The notes under the pieces were generated by a model. It was not told the DNA's origin. It ran no database searches and saw nothing but the letters and a program-made list of their open reading frames with translations. Below are positions 35,013-50,303 of a DNA stretch of 64,000 nt, one piece after another. Position numbers and translations under genes: made by a program. Numbering within the stretch: the stretch's first letter is position 1; the number at the start of each line of letters is the position of its first letter. Origin of the DNA: Tenebrio molitor (taxonomy: Eukaryota > Arthropoda > Insecta > Coleoptera > Tenebrionidae); contig NC_091054.1 of NCBI RefSeq assembly GCF_963966145.1, forward strand, positions 2,976,001 through 3,040,000. The letters are read 5' to 3'.

Positions 35013-36709
35013 GAAAATTTTTCGAAAAAAAACATGTACCCCTTCTATATATATATATAGCTCCCTTATTAAGCAACATATGGCAATGAATTTCGCACTG
35101 TTGGATTGCCCTTGTCAAGGCGCTTCTTCTGAGTCGAAAAAAATTTACCTGGATTTTTTCATTTTAGAGAAAATCGCAAAAAACCAAAAAATGCATATTT
35201 TTGGCTCCCACAGCAAAAAATGGGTTCAATGGCCGGAACTTTTACTATACCTGAATTCAACTGACCCTATACAATAACTGACAGCAATTTGGTTCGAATC
35301 GGCAACAAAAAATTTTTCGAAAAAAACCATGTACTCCCCCCCTCCCCTTCTATATAATTTTCACTTCAGAAAATCATTTAAACGCCCATAGCTCCCTTAT
35401 TAAGCAACATATGGCAATGAATTTTGCACCGTTGGATTGCCCTTGTCAAGGCGCTTCTTCTGAGTCGAAAAAAATTGACCTGGATTTTTTCATTTTAGAG
35501 AAAATCGCAAAAAACAAAAAAATGCATATTTTTGGCTCCGACAGCAAAAAATGGGTTCAATGGCCGGAACTTTTACTATACCTGAATTCAACTGACCCTA
35601 TACAATAACTGACAGCAATTTGGTTCGAATCGGCGACAAAAAAATTTTCGAAAAAAACCATGTACTCCCGCCTTCTATATAATTTTCACTTCGGAAAATC
35701 ATTTAAACGCCCATAGCTCCCTTATTAAGCAACATATGGCAATGAATTTTGCACCGTTGGATTGCCCTTGTCAAAGCGCTTCTTCTGAGTCGAAAAAAGT
35801 TTACCTGGATTTTTTCATTTTAGAGAAAATCGCAAAAAACCAAAAAATGCATATTTTTGGCTCCCACAGCAAAAAATGGGTTCAATGGCCGGAACTTTTA
35901 CTATACCTGAATTCAACTTACCCTATACAATAACTGACAGCAATTTGGTTCGAATCGGCGACAAAAAATTTTTCGAAAAACATCATTACTCCCCCCTTCT
36001 ATATAATTTTCACTTCGGAAAATCATTTAAACGCCCATAGCTCCCTTATTAAGCAACATATGGCAATGAATTTTGCACCGTTGGATTGCCCTTGTCAAGG
36101 CGCTTCTTCTGAGTCGAAAAAAATTGACCTGGATTTTTTCATTTTAGAGAAAATCGCAAAAAACCAAAAAATGCATATTTTTGGCTCCGACAGCAAAAAA
36201 TGGGTTCAATGGCCGGAACTTTTACTATACCTGAATTCAACTGACCCTATACAATAACTGACAGCAATTTGGTTCGAATCGGCGACAAAAAAATTTTCGA
36301 AAAAAACCATGTACTCCCCCCTTCTATATAATTTTCACTTCGGAAAATCATTTAAACGCCCATAGCTCCCTTATTAAGCAACATATGGCAATGAATTTTG
36401 CACCGTTGGATTGCCCTTGTCAAAGCGCTTCTTCTGAGTCGAAAAAAGTTTACCTGGATTTTTTCATTTTAGAGAAAATCGCAAAAAACCAAAAAATGCA
36501 TATTTTTGGCTCCCACAGCAAAAAATGGGTTCAATGGCCGGAACTTTTACTATACCTGAATTCAACTGACCCTATACTATAACTGACAGCAATTTGGTTC
36601 GAATCGGCGACAAAAAATTTTTCGAAAAAAACCATGTACTCCCCCCTTCTATATAATTTTTACTTCGGAAAATCATTTAAATGCCCATAGCTCCCTTATT
36701 AAGCAACAT

Positions 36710-39700
36710 ATGGCAATGAATTTTGCACCGTTGGATTGCCCTTGTCAAGGCGCTTCTTCTGAGTCGAAAAAAATTGACCTGGATTTTTTCATTTTAGAGA
36801 AAATCGCAAAAAACCAAAAAATGCATATTTTTGGCTCCGACAGCAAAAAATGGGTTCAATGGCCGGAACTTTTACTATACCTGAATTCAACTTACCCCAT
36901 ACAATAACTGACAGCAATTTGGTTCGAATCGGCGACAAAAAATTTTTCGAAAAAAACCATGTACTCCCCCCTTCTATATAATTTTCACTTCGGAAAATCA
37001 TTTAAACGCCCATAGCTCCCTTATTAAGCAACATATGGCAATGAATTTTGCACCGTTGGATTGCCCTTGTCAAGGCGCTTTTTCTGAGTCGAAAAAAATT
37101 GACCTGGATTTTTTCATTTTAGAGAAAATCGCCAAAAACCAAAAAATGCATATTTTTGGCTCCGACAGCAAAAAATGGGTTCAATGGCCGGAACTTTTAC
37201 TATACCTGAATTCAACTTACCCCATACAATAACTGACAGCAATTTGGTTCGAATCGGCGACAAAAAATTTTTCGAAAAAAACCATGTACTCCCCCCTTCT
37301 ATATAATTTTTACTTCGGAAAATCATTTAAACGCTCATAGCTCCCTTATTAAGCCACATATGGCAATGAATTTTGCACCGTTGGATTGCCCTTGTCAAAG
37401 CGCTTCTTCTGAGTCGAAAAAAGTTTACCTGGATTTTTTCATTTTAGAGAAAATCGCAAAAAACCAAAAAATGCATATTTTTGGCTCCCACAGCAAAAAA
37501 TGGGTTCAATGGCCGGAACTTTTACTATACCTGAATTCAACTTACCCTATACAATAACTGACAGCAATTTGGTTCGAATCGGCGACAAAAAATTTTTCGA
37601 AAAAAATCATGTACTCCCCCCTTCTATATAATTTTCACTTCGGAAAATCATTTAAACGCCCATAGCTCCCTTATTAAGCAACATATGGCAATGAATTTTG
37701 CACCGTTGGATTGCCCTTGTCAAAGCGCTTCTTCTGAGTCGAAAAAAGTTTACCTGGATTTTTTCATTTTAGAGAAAATCGCAAAAAACCAAAAAATGCA
37801 TATTTTTGCCTCCCACAGCAAAAAATGGGTTCAATGGCCGGAACTTTTACTATACCTGAATTCAACTTACCCTATACAATAACTGACAGCAATTTGGTTC
37901 GAATCGGCGACAAAAAATTTTTCGAAAAAAACCATGTACTCCCCCCTTCTATATAATTTTTACTTCGGAAAATCATTTAAACGCTCATAGCTCCCTTATT
38001 AAGCCACATATGGCAATGAATTTTGCACCGTTGGATTGCCCTTGTCAAAGCGCTTCTTCTGAGTCGAAAAAAGTTTACCTGGATTTTTTCATTTTAGAGA
38101 AAATCGCAAAAAACCAAAAAATGCATATTTTTGGCTCCCACAGCAAAAAATGGGTTCAATGGCCGGAACTTTTACTATACCTGAATTCAACTGACCCTAT
38201 ACTATAACTGACAGCAATTTGGTTCGAATCGGCAACAAAAAATTTTTCGAAAAAAACCATGTACTCCCCCCTTCTATATAATTTTCACTTCGGAAAATCA
38301 TTTAAATGCCCATAGCTCCCTTATTAAGCAACATATGGCAATGAATTTTGCACCGTTGGATTGCCCTTGTCAAGGCGCTTCTTCTGAGTCGAAAAAAATT
38401 GACCTGGATTTTTTCATTTTAGAGAAAATCGCAAAAAACCAAAAAATGCATATTTTTGGCTCCGACAGCAAAAAATGGGTTCAATGGCCGGAACTTTTAC
38501 TATACCTGAATTCAACTTACCCCATACAATAACTGACAGCAATTTGGTTCGAATCGGCGACAAAAAATTTTTCGAAAAAAACCATGTACTCCCCCCTTCT
38601 ATATAATTTTCACTTCGGAAAATCATTTAAACGCCCATAGCTCCCTTATTAAGCAACATATGGCAATGAATTTTGCACCGTTGGATTGCCCTTGTCAAGG
38701 CGCTTCTTCTGAGTCGAAAAAAATTGACCTGGATTTTTTCATTTTAGAGAAAATCGCAAAAAACCAAAAAATGCATATTTTTGGCTCCGACAGCAAAAAA
38801 TGGGTTCAATGGCCGGAACTTTTACTATACCTGAATTCAACTTACCCCATACAATAACTGACAGCAATTTGGTTCGAATCGGCGACAAAAAATTTTTCGA
38901 AAAAAACCATGTACTCCCCCCTTCTATATAATTTTTACTTCGGAAAATCATTTAAACGCTCATAGCTCCCTTATTAAGCCACATATGGCAATGAATTTTG
39001 CACCGTTGGATTGCCCTTGTCAAAGCGCTTCTTCTGAGTCGAAAAAAGTTTACCTGGATTTTTTCATTTTAGAGAAAATCGCAAAAAACCAAAAAATGCA
39101 TATTTTTGGCTCCCACAGCAAAAAATGGGTTCAATGGCCGGAACTTTTACTATACCTGAATTCAACTTACCCTATACAATAACTGACAGCAATTTGGTTC
39201 GAATCGGCGACAAAAAATTTTTCGAAAAAAATCATGTACTCCCCCCTTCTATATAATTTTCACTTCGGAAAATCATTTAAACGCCCATAGCTCCCTTATT
39301 AAGCAACATATGGCAATGAATTTTGCACCGTTGGATTGCCCTTGTCAAGGCGCTTCTTCTGAGTCGAAAAAAATTGACCTGGATTTTTTCATTTTAGAGA
39401 AAATCGCAAAAAACCAAAAAATGCATATTTTTGGCTCCGACAGCAAAAAATGGGTTCAATGGCCGGAACTTTTACTATACCTGAATTCAACTTACCCCAT
39501 ACAATAACTGACAGCAATTTGGTTCGAATCGGCGACAAAAAATTTTTCGAAAAAAACCATGTACTCCCCCCTTCTATATAATTTTTACTTCGGAAAATCA
39601 TTTAAACGCTCATAGCTCCCTTATTAAGCCACATATGGCAATGAATTTTGCACCGTTGGATTGCCCTTGTCAAAGCGCTTCTTCTGAGTCGAAAAAAGTT

Positions 39701-39959
39701 TACCTGGATTTTTTCATTTTAGAGAAAATCGCAAAAAACCAAAAAATGCATATTTTTGGCTCCCACAGCAAAAAATGGGTTCAATGACCGGAACTTTTAC
39801 TATACCTGAATTCAACTGACCCTATACTATAACTGACAGCAATTTGGTTCGAATCGGCGACAAAAAATTTTTCGAAAAAAACCATGTACTCCCCCCTTCT
39901 ATATAATTTTCACTTCGGAAAATCATTTAAATGCCCATAGCTCCCTTATTAAGCAACAT
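36710..39959. repeat. Five-monomer higher-order repeat in the satellite (two copies)
   Basis: The diagnostic variants repeat with a 1,625-bp period (5 x 325). Monomers ending ACCCTATACTATAAC together with CAAAGCGCT start their ORFs at 36,385, 38,010 and 39,635, and the intervening variant order is nearly the same. Confidence 0.65.
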
Positions 39960-42900
39960 ATGGCAATGAATTTTGCACCGTTGGATTGCCCTTGTCTAGG
40001 CGCTTCTTCTGAGTCGAAAAAAATTGACCTGGATTTTTTCATTTTAGAGAAAATCGCAAAAAACCAAAAAATGCATATTTTTGGCTCCGACAGCAAAAAA
40101 TGGGTTCAATGGCCGGAACTTTTACTATACCTGAATTCAACTTACCCCATACAATAACTGACAGCAATTTGGTTCGAATCGGCGACAAAAAATTTTTCGA
40201 AAAAAACCATGTACTCCCCCCTTCTATATAATTTTCACTTCGGAAAATCATTTAAATGCCCATAGCTCCCTTATTAAGCCACATATGGCAATGAATTTTG
40301 CACCGTTGGATTGCCCTTGTCAAAGCGCTTCTTCTGAGTCGAAAAAAGTTTACCTGGATTTTTTCATTTTAGAGAAAATCGCAAAAAACCAAAAAATGCA
40401 TATTTTTGGCTCCGACAGCAAAAAATGGGTTCAATGGCCGGAACTTTTACTATACCTGAATTCAACTTACCCCATACAATAACTGACAGCAATTTGGTTC
40501 GAATCGGCGACAAAAAATTTTTCGAAAAAAACCATGTACTCCCCCCCTTCTATATAATTTTCACTTCGGAAAATCATTTAAATGCCCATAGCTCCCTTAT
40601 TAAGCAACATATGGCAATGAATTTTGCACCGTTGGATTGCCCTTGTCAAGGCGCTTCTTCTGAGTCGAAAAAAATTGACCTGGATTTTTTCATTTTAGAG
40701 AAAATCGCAAAAAACCAAAAACTGCATATTTTTGGCTCCGACAGCAAAAAATGGGTTCAATGGCCGGAACTTTTACTATACCTGAATTCAACTTACCCCA
40801 TACAATAACTGACAGCAATTTGGTTCGAATCGGCGACAAAAAATTTTTCGAAAAAAATCATGTACTCCCCCCTTCTATATAATTTTCACTTCGGAAAATC
40901 ATTTAAACGCCCATAGCTCCCTTATTAAGCAACATATGGCAATGAATTTTGCACCGTTGGATTGCCCTTGTCAAGGCGCTTCTTCTGAGTCGAAGAAAAT
41001 TGACCTGGATTTTTTCATTTTAGAGAAAATCGCAAAAAACCAAAAAATGCATATTTTTGGCTCCGACAGCAAAAAATGGGTTCAATGGCCGGAACTTTTA
41101 CTATACCTGAATTCAACTGACCCTATACTATAACTGACAGCAATTTGGTTCGAATCGGCGACAAAAAATTTTTCGAAAAAAACCATATACTCCCCCCTTC
41201 TATATAATTTTCACTTCGGAAAATCATTTAAATGCCCATAGCTCCCTTATTAAGCAACATATGGCAATGAATTTTGCACCGTTGGATTGCCCTTGTCAAG
41301 GCGCTTTTTCTGAGTCGAAAAAAATTGACCTGGATTTTTTCATTTTAGAGAAAATCGCAAAAAACCAAAAAATGCATATTTTTGGCTCCGACAGCAAAAA
41401 ATGGGTTCAATGGCCGGAACTTTTACTATACCTGAATTCAACTTACCCCATACAATAACTGACAGCAATTTGGTTCGAATCGGCGACAAAAAATTTTTTC
41501 CCCCCTTCTATATAATTTTCACTTCGGAAAATCATTTAAACGCTCATAGCTCCCTTATTAAGCCACATATGGCAATGAATTTTGCACCGTTGGATTGCCC
41601 TTGTCAAAGCGCTTCTTCTGAGTCGAAAAAAGTTTACCTGGATTTTTTCATTTTAGAGAAAATCGCAAAAAACCAAAAAATGCATATTTTTGGCTCCGAC
41701 AGCAAAAAATGGGTTCAATGGCCGGAACTTTTACTATACCTGAATTCAACTGACCCTATACTATAACTGACAGCAATTTGGTTCGAATCGGCGACAAAAA
41801 ATTTTTCGAAAAAAACCATGTACTCCCCCCTTCTATATAATTTTCACTTCGGAAAATCATTTAAATGCCCATAGCTCCCTTATTAAGCAACATATGGCAA
41901 TGAATTTTGCACCGTTGGATTGCCCTTGTCAAAGCGCTTCTTCTGAGTCGAAGAAAATTGACCTGGATTTTTTCATTTTAGAGAAAATCGCAAAAAACCA
42001 AAAAATGCATATTTTTGGCTCCGACAGCAAAAAATGGGTTCAATGGCCGGAACTTTTACTATACCTGAATTCAACTGACCCTATACTATAACTGACAGCA
42101 ATTTGGTTCGAATCGGCGACAAAAAATTTTTCGAAAAAAACCATATACTCCCCCCTTCTATATAATTTTCACTTCGGAAAATCATTTAAATGCCCATAGC
42201 TCCCTTATTAAGCAACATATGGCAATGAATTTTGCACCGTTGGATTGCCCTTGTCTAGGCGCTTCTTCTGAGTCGAAAAAAATTGACCTGGATTTTTTCA
42301 TTTTAGAGAAAATCGCAAAAAACCAAAAAATGCATATTTTTGGCTCCGACAGCAAAAAATGGGTTCAATGGCCGGAACTTTTACTATACCTGAATTCAAC
42401 TTACCCCATACAATAACTGACAGCAATTTGGTTCGAATCGGCGACAAAAAATTTTTCGAAAAAAACCATGTACTCCCCCCTTCTATATAATTTTTACTTC
42501 GGAAAATCATTTAAACGCTCATAGCTCCCTTATTAAGCCACATATGGCAATGAATTTTGCACCGTTGGATTGCCCTTGTCAAAGCGCTTCTTCTGAGTCG
42601 AAAAAAGTTTACCTGGATTTTTTCATTTTAGAGAAAATCGCAAAAAACCAAAAAATGCATATTTTTGGCTCCGACAGCAAAAAATGGGTTCAATGGCCGG
42701 AACTTTTACTATACCTGAATTCAACTGACCCTATACTATAACTGACAGCAATTTGGTTCGAATCGGCGACAAAAAATTTTTCGAAAAAAACCATGTACTC
42801 CCCCCTTCTATATAATTTTCACTTCGGAAAATCATTTAAATGCCCATAGCTCCCTTATTAAGCAACATATGGCAATGAATTTTGCACCGTTGGATTGCCC

Positions 42901-45900
42901 TTGTCTAGGCGCTTCTTCTGAGTCGAAAAAAATTGACCTGGATTTTTTCATTTTAGAGAAAATCGCAAAAAACCAAAAAATGCATATTTTTGGCTCCCAC
43001 AGCAAAAAATGGGTTCAATGGCCGGAACTTTTACTATACCTGAATTCAACTGACCCTATACTATAACTGACAGCAATTTGGTTCGAATCGGCGACAAAAA
43101 ATTTTTCGAAAAAAACCATGTACTCCCCCCTTCTATATAATTTTCACTTCGGAAAATCATTTAAATGCCCATAGCTCCCTTATTAAGCAACATATGGCAA
43201 TGAATTTTGCACCGTTGGATTGCCCTTGTCAAGGCGCTTCTTCTGAGTCGAAAAAAATTGACCTGGATTTTTTCATTTTAGAGAAAATCTCAAAAAACCA
43301 AAAAATGCATATTTTTGGCTCCGACAGCAAAAAAATGGGTTCAATGGCCGGAACTTTTACTATACCTGAATTCAACTTACCCCATACAATAACTGACAGC
43401 AATTTGGTTCGAATCGGCGACAAAAAATTTTTTCCCCCCTTCTATATAATTTTCACTTCGGAAAATCATTTAAACGCCCATAGCTCCCTTATTAAGCAAC
43501 ATATGGCAATGAATTTTGCACCGTTGGATTGCCCTTGTCAAGGCGCTTCTTCTGAGTCGAAAAAAATTGACCTGGATTTTTTCATTTTAGAGAAAATCGC
43601 AAAAAACCAAAAAATGCATATTTTTGGCTCCGACAGCAAAAAATGGGTTCAATGGCCGGAACTTTTACTATACCTGAATTCAACTTACCCCATACAATAA
43701 CTGACAGCAATTTGGTTCGAATCGGCGACAAAAAATTTTTCGAAAAAAACCATGTACTCCCCCCTTCTATATAATTTTTACTTCGGAAAATCATTTAAAC
43801 GCTCATAGCTCCCTTATTAAGCCACATATGGCAATGAATTTTGCACCGTTGGATTGCCCTTGTCAAAGCGCTTCTTCTGAGTCGAAAAAAGTTTACCTGG
43901 ATTTTTTCATTTTAGAGAAAATCGCAAAAAACCAAAAAATGCATATTTTTGGCTCCCACAGCAAAAAATGGGTTCAATGGCCGGAACTTTTACTATACCT
44001 GAATTCAACTTACCCTATACAATAACTGACAGCAATTTGGTTCGAATCGGCGACAAAAAATTTTTCGAAAAAAATCATGTACTCCCCCCTTCTATATAAT
44101 TTTCACTTCGGAAAATCATTTAAACGCCCATAGCTCCCTTATTAAGCAACATATGGCAATGAATTTTGCACCGTTGGATTGCCCTTGTCAAGGCGCTTCT
44201 TCTGAGTCGAAAAAAATTGACCTGGATTTTTTCATTTTAGAGAAAATCGCAAAAAACCAAAAAATGCATATTTTTGGCTCCGACAGCAAAAAATGGGTTC
44301 AATGGCCGGAACTTTTACTATACCTGAATTCAACTTACCCCATACAATAACTGACAGCAATTTGGTTCGAATCGGCGACAAAAAATTTTTCGAAAAAAAC
44401 CATGTACTCCCCCCTTCTATATAATTTTTACTTCGGAAAATCATTTAAACGCTCATAGCTCCCTTATTAAGCCACATATGGCAATGAATTTTGCACCGTT
44501 GGATTGCCCTTGTCAAAGCGCTTCTTCTGAGTCGAAAAAAGTTTACCTGGATTTTTTCATTTTAGAGAAAATCGCAAAAAACCAAAAAATGCATATTTTT
44601 GGCTCCCACAGCAAAAAATGGGTTCAATGGCCGGAACTTTTACTATACCTGAATTCAACTTACCCTATACAATAACTGACAGCAATTTGGTTCGAATCGG
44701 CGACAAAAAATTTTTCGAAAAAAACCATGTACTCCCCCCTTCTATATAATTTTTACTTCGGAAAATCATTTAAACGCTCATAGCTCCCTTATTAAGCCAC
44801 ATATGGCAATGAATTTTGCACCGTTGGATTGCCCTTGTCAAAGCGCTTCTTCTGAGTCGAAAAAAGTTTACCTGGATTTTTTCATTTTAGAGAAAATCGC
44901 AAAAAACCAAAAAATGCATATTTTTGGCTCCCACAGCAAAAAATGGGTTCAATGGCCGGAACTTTTACTATACCTGAATTCAACTTACCCTATACAATAA
45001 CTGACAGCAATTTGGTTCGAATCGGCGACAAAAAATTTTTCGAAAAAAACCATGTACTCCCCCCTTCTATATAATTTTTACTTCGGAAAATCATTTAAAC
45101 GCTCATAGCTCCCTTATTAAGCCACATATGGCAATGAATTTTGCACCGTTGGATTGCCCTTGTCAAAGCGCTTCTTCTGAGTCGAAAAAAGTTTACCTGG
45201 ATTTTTTCATTTTAGAGAAAATCGCAAAAAACCAAAAAATGCATATTTTTGGCTCCCACAGCAAAAAATGGGTTCAATGGCCGACTGACCCTATACTATA
45301 ACTGACAGCAATTTGGTTCGAATCGGCAACAAAAAATTTTTCGAAAAAAACCATGTACTCCCCCCTTCTATATAATTTTCACTTCGGAAAATCATTTAAA
45401 TGCCCATAGCTCCCTTATTAAGCAACATATGGCAATGAATTTTGCACCGTTGGATTGCCCTTGTCAAGGCGCTTCTTCTGAGTCGAAAAAAATTGACCTG
45501 GATTTTTTCATTTTAGAGAAAATCGCAAAAAACCAAAAAATGCATATTTTTGGCTCCGACAGCAAAAAATGGGTTCAATGGCCGGAACTTTTACTATACC
45601 TGAATTCAACTTACCCCATACAATAACTGACAGCAATTTGGTTCGAATCGGCGACAAAAAATTTTTCGAAAAAAACCATGTACTCCCCCCTTCTATATAA
45701 TTTTCACTTCGGAAAATCATTTAAACGCCCATAGCTCCCTTATTAAGCAACATATGGCAATGAATTTTGCACCGTTGGATTGCCCTTGTCAAGGCGCTTC
45801 TTCTGAGTCGAAAAAAATTGACCTGGATTTTTTCATTTTAGAGAAAATCGCAAAAAACCAAAAAATGCATATTTTTGGCTCCGACAGCAAAAAATGGGTT

Positions 45901-47053
45901 CAATGGCCGGAACTTTTACTATACCTGAATTCAACTTACCCCATACAATAACTGACAGCAATTTGGTTCGAATCGGCGACAAAAAATTTTTCGAAAAAAA
46001 CCATGTACTCCCCCCTTCTATATAATTTTTACTTCGGAAAATCATTTAAACGCTCATAGCTCCCTTATTAAGCCACATATGGCAATGAATTTTGCACCGT
46101 TGGATTGCCCTTGTCAAAGCGCTTCTTCTGAGTCGAAAAAAGTTTACCTGGATTTTTTCATTTTAGAGAAAATCGCAAAAAACCAAAAAATGCATATTTT
46201 TGGCTCCCACAGCAAAAAATGGGTTCAATGGCCGGAACTTTTACTATACCTGAATTCAACTTACCCTATACAATAACTGACAGCAATTTGGTTCGAATCG
46301 GCGACAAAAAATTTTTCGAAAAAAACCATGTACTCCCCCCTTCTATATAATTTTTACTTCGGAAAATCATTTAAACGCTCATAGCTCCCTTATTAAGCCA
46401 CATATGGCAATGAATTTTGCACCGTTGGATTGCCCTTGTCAAAGCGCTTCTTCTGAGTCGAAAAAAGTTTACCTGGATTTTTTCATTTTAGAGAAAATCG
46501 CAAAAAACCAAAAAATGCATATTTTTGGCTCCCACAGCAAAAAATGGGTTCAATGGCCGGAACTTTTACTATACCTGAATTCAACTGACCCTATACTATA
46601 ACTGACAGCAATTTGGTTCGAATCGGCAACAAAAAATTTTTCGAAAAAAACCATGTACTCCCCCCTTCTATATAATTTTCACTTCGGAAAATCATTTAAA
46701 TGCCCATAGCTCCCTTATTAAGCAACATATGGCAATGAATTTTGCACCGTTGAATTGCCCTTGTCAAGGCGCTTCTTCTGAGTCGAAAAAAATTGACCTG
46801 GATTTTTTCATTTTAGAGAAAATCGCAAAAAACCAAAAAATGCATATTTTTGGCTCCGACAGCAAAAAATGGGTTCAATGGCCGGAACTTTTACTATACC
46901 TGAATTCAACTTACCCCATACAATAACTGACAGCAATTTGGTTCGAATCGGCGACAAAAAATTTTTCGAAAAAAACCATGTACTCCCCCCTTCTATATAA
47001 TTTTCACTTCGGAAAATCATTTAAACGCCCATAGCTCCCTTATTAAGCAACAT

Positions 47054-50000
47054 ATGGCAATGAATTTTGCACCGTTGGATTGCCCTTGTCAAGGCGCTTC
47101 TTCTGAGTCGAAAAAAATTGACCTGGATTTTTTCATTTTAGAGAAAATCGCAAAAAACCAAAAAATGCATATTTTTGGCTCCGACAGCAAAAAATGGGTT
47201 CAATGGCAGGAACTTTTACTATACCTGAATTCAACTTACCCCATACAATAACTGACAGCAATTTGGTTCGAATCGGCGACAAAAAATTTTTCGAAAAAAA
47301 CCATGTACTCCCCCCTTCTATATAATTTTTACTTCGGAAAATCATTTAAACGCTCATAGCTCCCTTATTAAGCCACATATGGCAATGAATTTTGGACCGT
47401 TGGATTGCCCTTGTCAAGGCGCTTCTTCTGAGTCGAAAAAAATTGACCTGGATTTTTTCATTTTAGAGAAAATCGCAAAAAACCAAAAAATGCATATTTT
47501 TGGCTCCGACAGCAAAAAATGGGTTCAATGGCCGGAACTTTTACTATACCTGAATTCAACTTACCCCATACAATAACTGACAGCAATTTGGTTCGAATCG
47601 GCGACAAAAAATTTTTCGAAAAAAACCATGTACTCCCCCCTTCTATATAATTTTTACTTCGGAAAATCATTTAAACGCTCATAGCTCCCTTATTAAGCCA
47701 CATATGGCAATGAATTTTGCACCGTTGGATTGCCCTTGTCAAAGCGCTTCTTCTGAGTCGAAAAAAGTTTACCTGGATTTTTTCATTTTAGAGAAAATCG
47801 CAAAAAACCAAAAAATGCATATTTTTGGCTCCCACAGCAAAAAATGGGTTCAATGGCCGGAACTTTTACTATACCTGAATTCAACTTACCCCATACAATA
47901 ACTGACAGCAATTTGGTTCGAATCGGCGACAAAAAATTTTTCGAAAAAAACCATGTACTCCCCCCTTCTATATAATTTTCACTTCGGAAAATCATTTAAA
48001 TGCCCATAGCTCCCTTATTAAGCAACATATGGCAATGAATTTTGGACCGTTGGATTGCCCTTGTCAAGGCGCTTCTTCTGAGTCGAAAAAAATTGACCTG
48101 GATTTTTTCATTTTAGAGAAAATCGCAAAAAACCAAAAAATGCATATTTTTGGCTCCGACAGCAAAAAATGGGTTCAATGGCCGGAACTTTTACTATACC
48201 TGAATTCAACTTACCCCATACAATAACTGACAGCAATTTGGTTCGAATCGGCGACAAAAAATTTTTCGAAAAAAACCATGTACTCCCCCCTTCTATATAA
48301 TTTTCACTTCGGAAAATCATTTAAATGCCCATAGCTCCCTTATTAACCAACATATGGCAATGAATTTTGCACCGTTGGATTGCCCTTGTCAAGGCGCTTC
48401 TTCTGAGTCGAAAAAAATTGACCTGGATTTTTTCATTTTAGAGAAAATCGCAAAAAACCAAAAAATGCATATTTTTGGCTCCGACAGCAAAAAATGGGTT
48501 CAATGGCCGGAACTTTTACTATACCTGAATTCAACTTACCCCATACAATAACTGACAGCAATTTGGTTCGAATCGGCGACAAAAAATTTTTCGAAAAAAA
48601 CCATGTACTCCCCCCTTCTATATAATTTTCACTTCGGAAAATCATTTAAACGCCCATAGCTCCCTTATTAAGCAACATATGGCAATGAATTTTGCACCGT
48701 TGGATTGCCCTTGTCAAGGCGCTTCTTCTGAGTCGAAAAAAATTGACCTGGATTTTTTCATTTTAGAGAAAATCGCAAAAAACCAAAAAATGCATATTTT
48801 TGGCTCCGACAGCAAAAAATGGGTTCAATGGCAGGAACTTTTACTATACCTGAATTCAACTTACCCCATACAATAACTGACAGCAATTTGGTTCGAATCG
48901 GCGACAAAAAATTTTTCGAAAAAAACCATGTACTCCCCCCTTCTATATAATTTTTACTTCGGAAAATCATTTAAACGCTCATAGCTCCCTTATTAAGCCA
49001 CATATGGCAATGAATTTTGGACCGTTGGATTGCCCTTGTCAAGGCGCTTCTTCTGAGTCGAAAAAAATTGACCTGGATTTTTTCATTTTAGAGAAAATCG
49101 CAAAAAACCAAAAAATGCATATTTTTGGCTCCGACAGCAAAAAATGGGTTCAATGGCCGGAACTTTTACTATACCTGAATTCAACTTACCCCATACAATA
49201 ACTGACAGCAATTTGGTTCGAATCGGCGACAAAAAATTTTTCGAAAAAAACCATGTACTCCCCCCTTCTATATAATTTTTACTTCGGAAAATCATTTAAA
49301 CGCTCATAGCTCCCTTATTAAGCCACATATGGCAATGAATTTTGCACCGTTGGATTGCCCTTGTCAAAGCGCTTCTTCTGAGTCGAAAAAAGTTTACCTG
49401 GATTTTTTCATTTTAGAGAAAATCGCAAAAAACCAAAAAATGCATATTTTTGGCTCCCACAGCAAAAAATGGGTTCAATGGCCGGAACTTTTACTATACC
49501 TGAATTCAACTTACCCCATACAATAACTGACAGCAATTTGGTTCGAATCGGCGACAAAAAATTTTTCGAAAAAAACCATGTACTCCCCCCTTCTATATAA
49601 TTTTCACTTCGGAAAATCATTTAAATGCCCATAGCTCCCTTATTAAGCAACATATGGCAATGAATTTTGGACCGTTGGATTGCCCTTGTCAAGGCGCTTC
49701 TTCTGAGTCGAAAAAAATTGACCTGGATTTTTTCATTTTAGAGAAAATCGCAAAAAACCAAAAAATGCATATTTTTGGCTCCGACAGCAAAAAATGGGTT
49801 CAATGGCCGGAACTTTTACTATACCTGAATTCAACTTACCCCATACAATAACTGACAGCAATTTGGTTCGAATCGGCGACAAAAAATTTTTCGAAAAAAA
49901 CCATGTACTCCCCCCTTCTATATAATTTTCACTTCGGAAAATCATTTAAATGCCCATAGCTCCCTTATTAACCAACATATGGCAATGAATTTTGCACCGT

Positions 50001-50303
50001 TGGATTGCCCTTGTCAAGGCGCTTCTTCTGAGTCGAAAAAAATTGACCTGGATTTTTTCATTTTAGAGAAAATCGCAAAAAACCAAAAAATGCATATTTT
50101 TGGCTCCGACAGCAAAAAATGGGTTCAATGGCCGGAACTTTTACTATACCTGAATTCAACTTACCCCATACAATAACTGACAGCAATTTGGTTCGAATCG
50201 GCGACAAAAAATTTTTCGAAAAAAACCATGTACTCCCCCCTTCTATATAATTTTTACTTCGGAAAATCATTTAAACGCTCATAGCTCCCTTATTAAGCCA
50301 CAT
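47054..50303. repeat. Five-monomer higher-order repeat with rare shared variants (two copies)
   Basis: Rare variants recur exactly 1,625 bp apart: CAATGGCAGG (monomers at 47,054 and 48,679), TTTTGGACCG (47,379/49,004 and 48,029/49,654) and TTATTAACCAAC (48,340/49,965). This marks a recent duplication of a five-monomer block. Confidence 0.8.
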
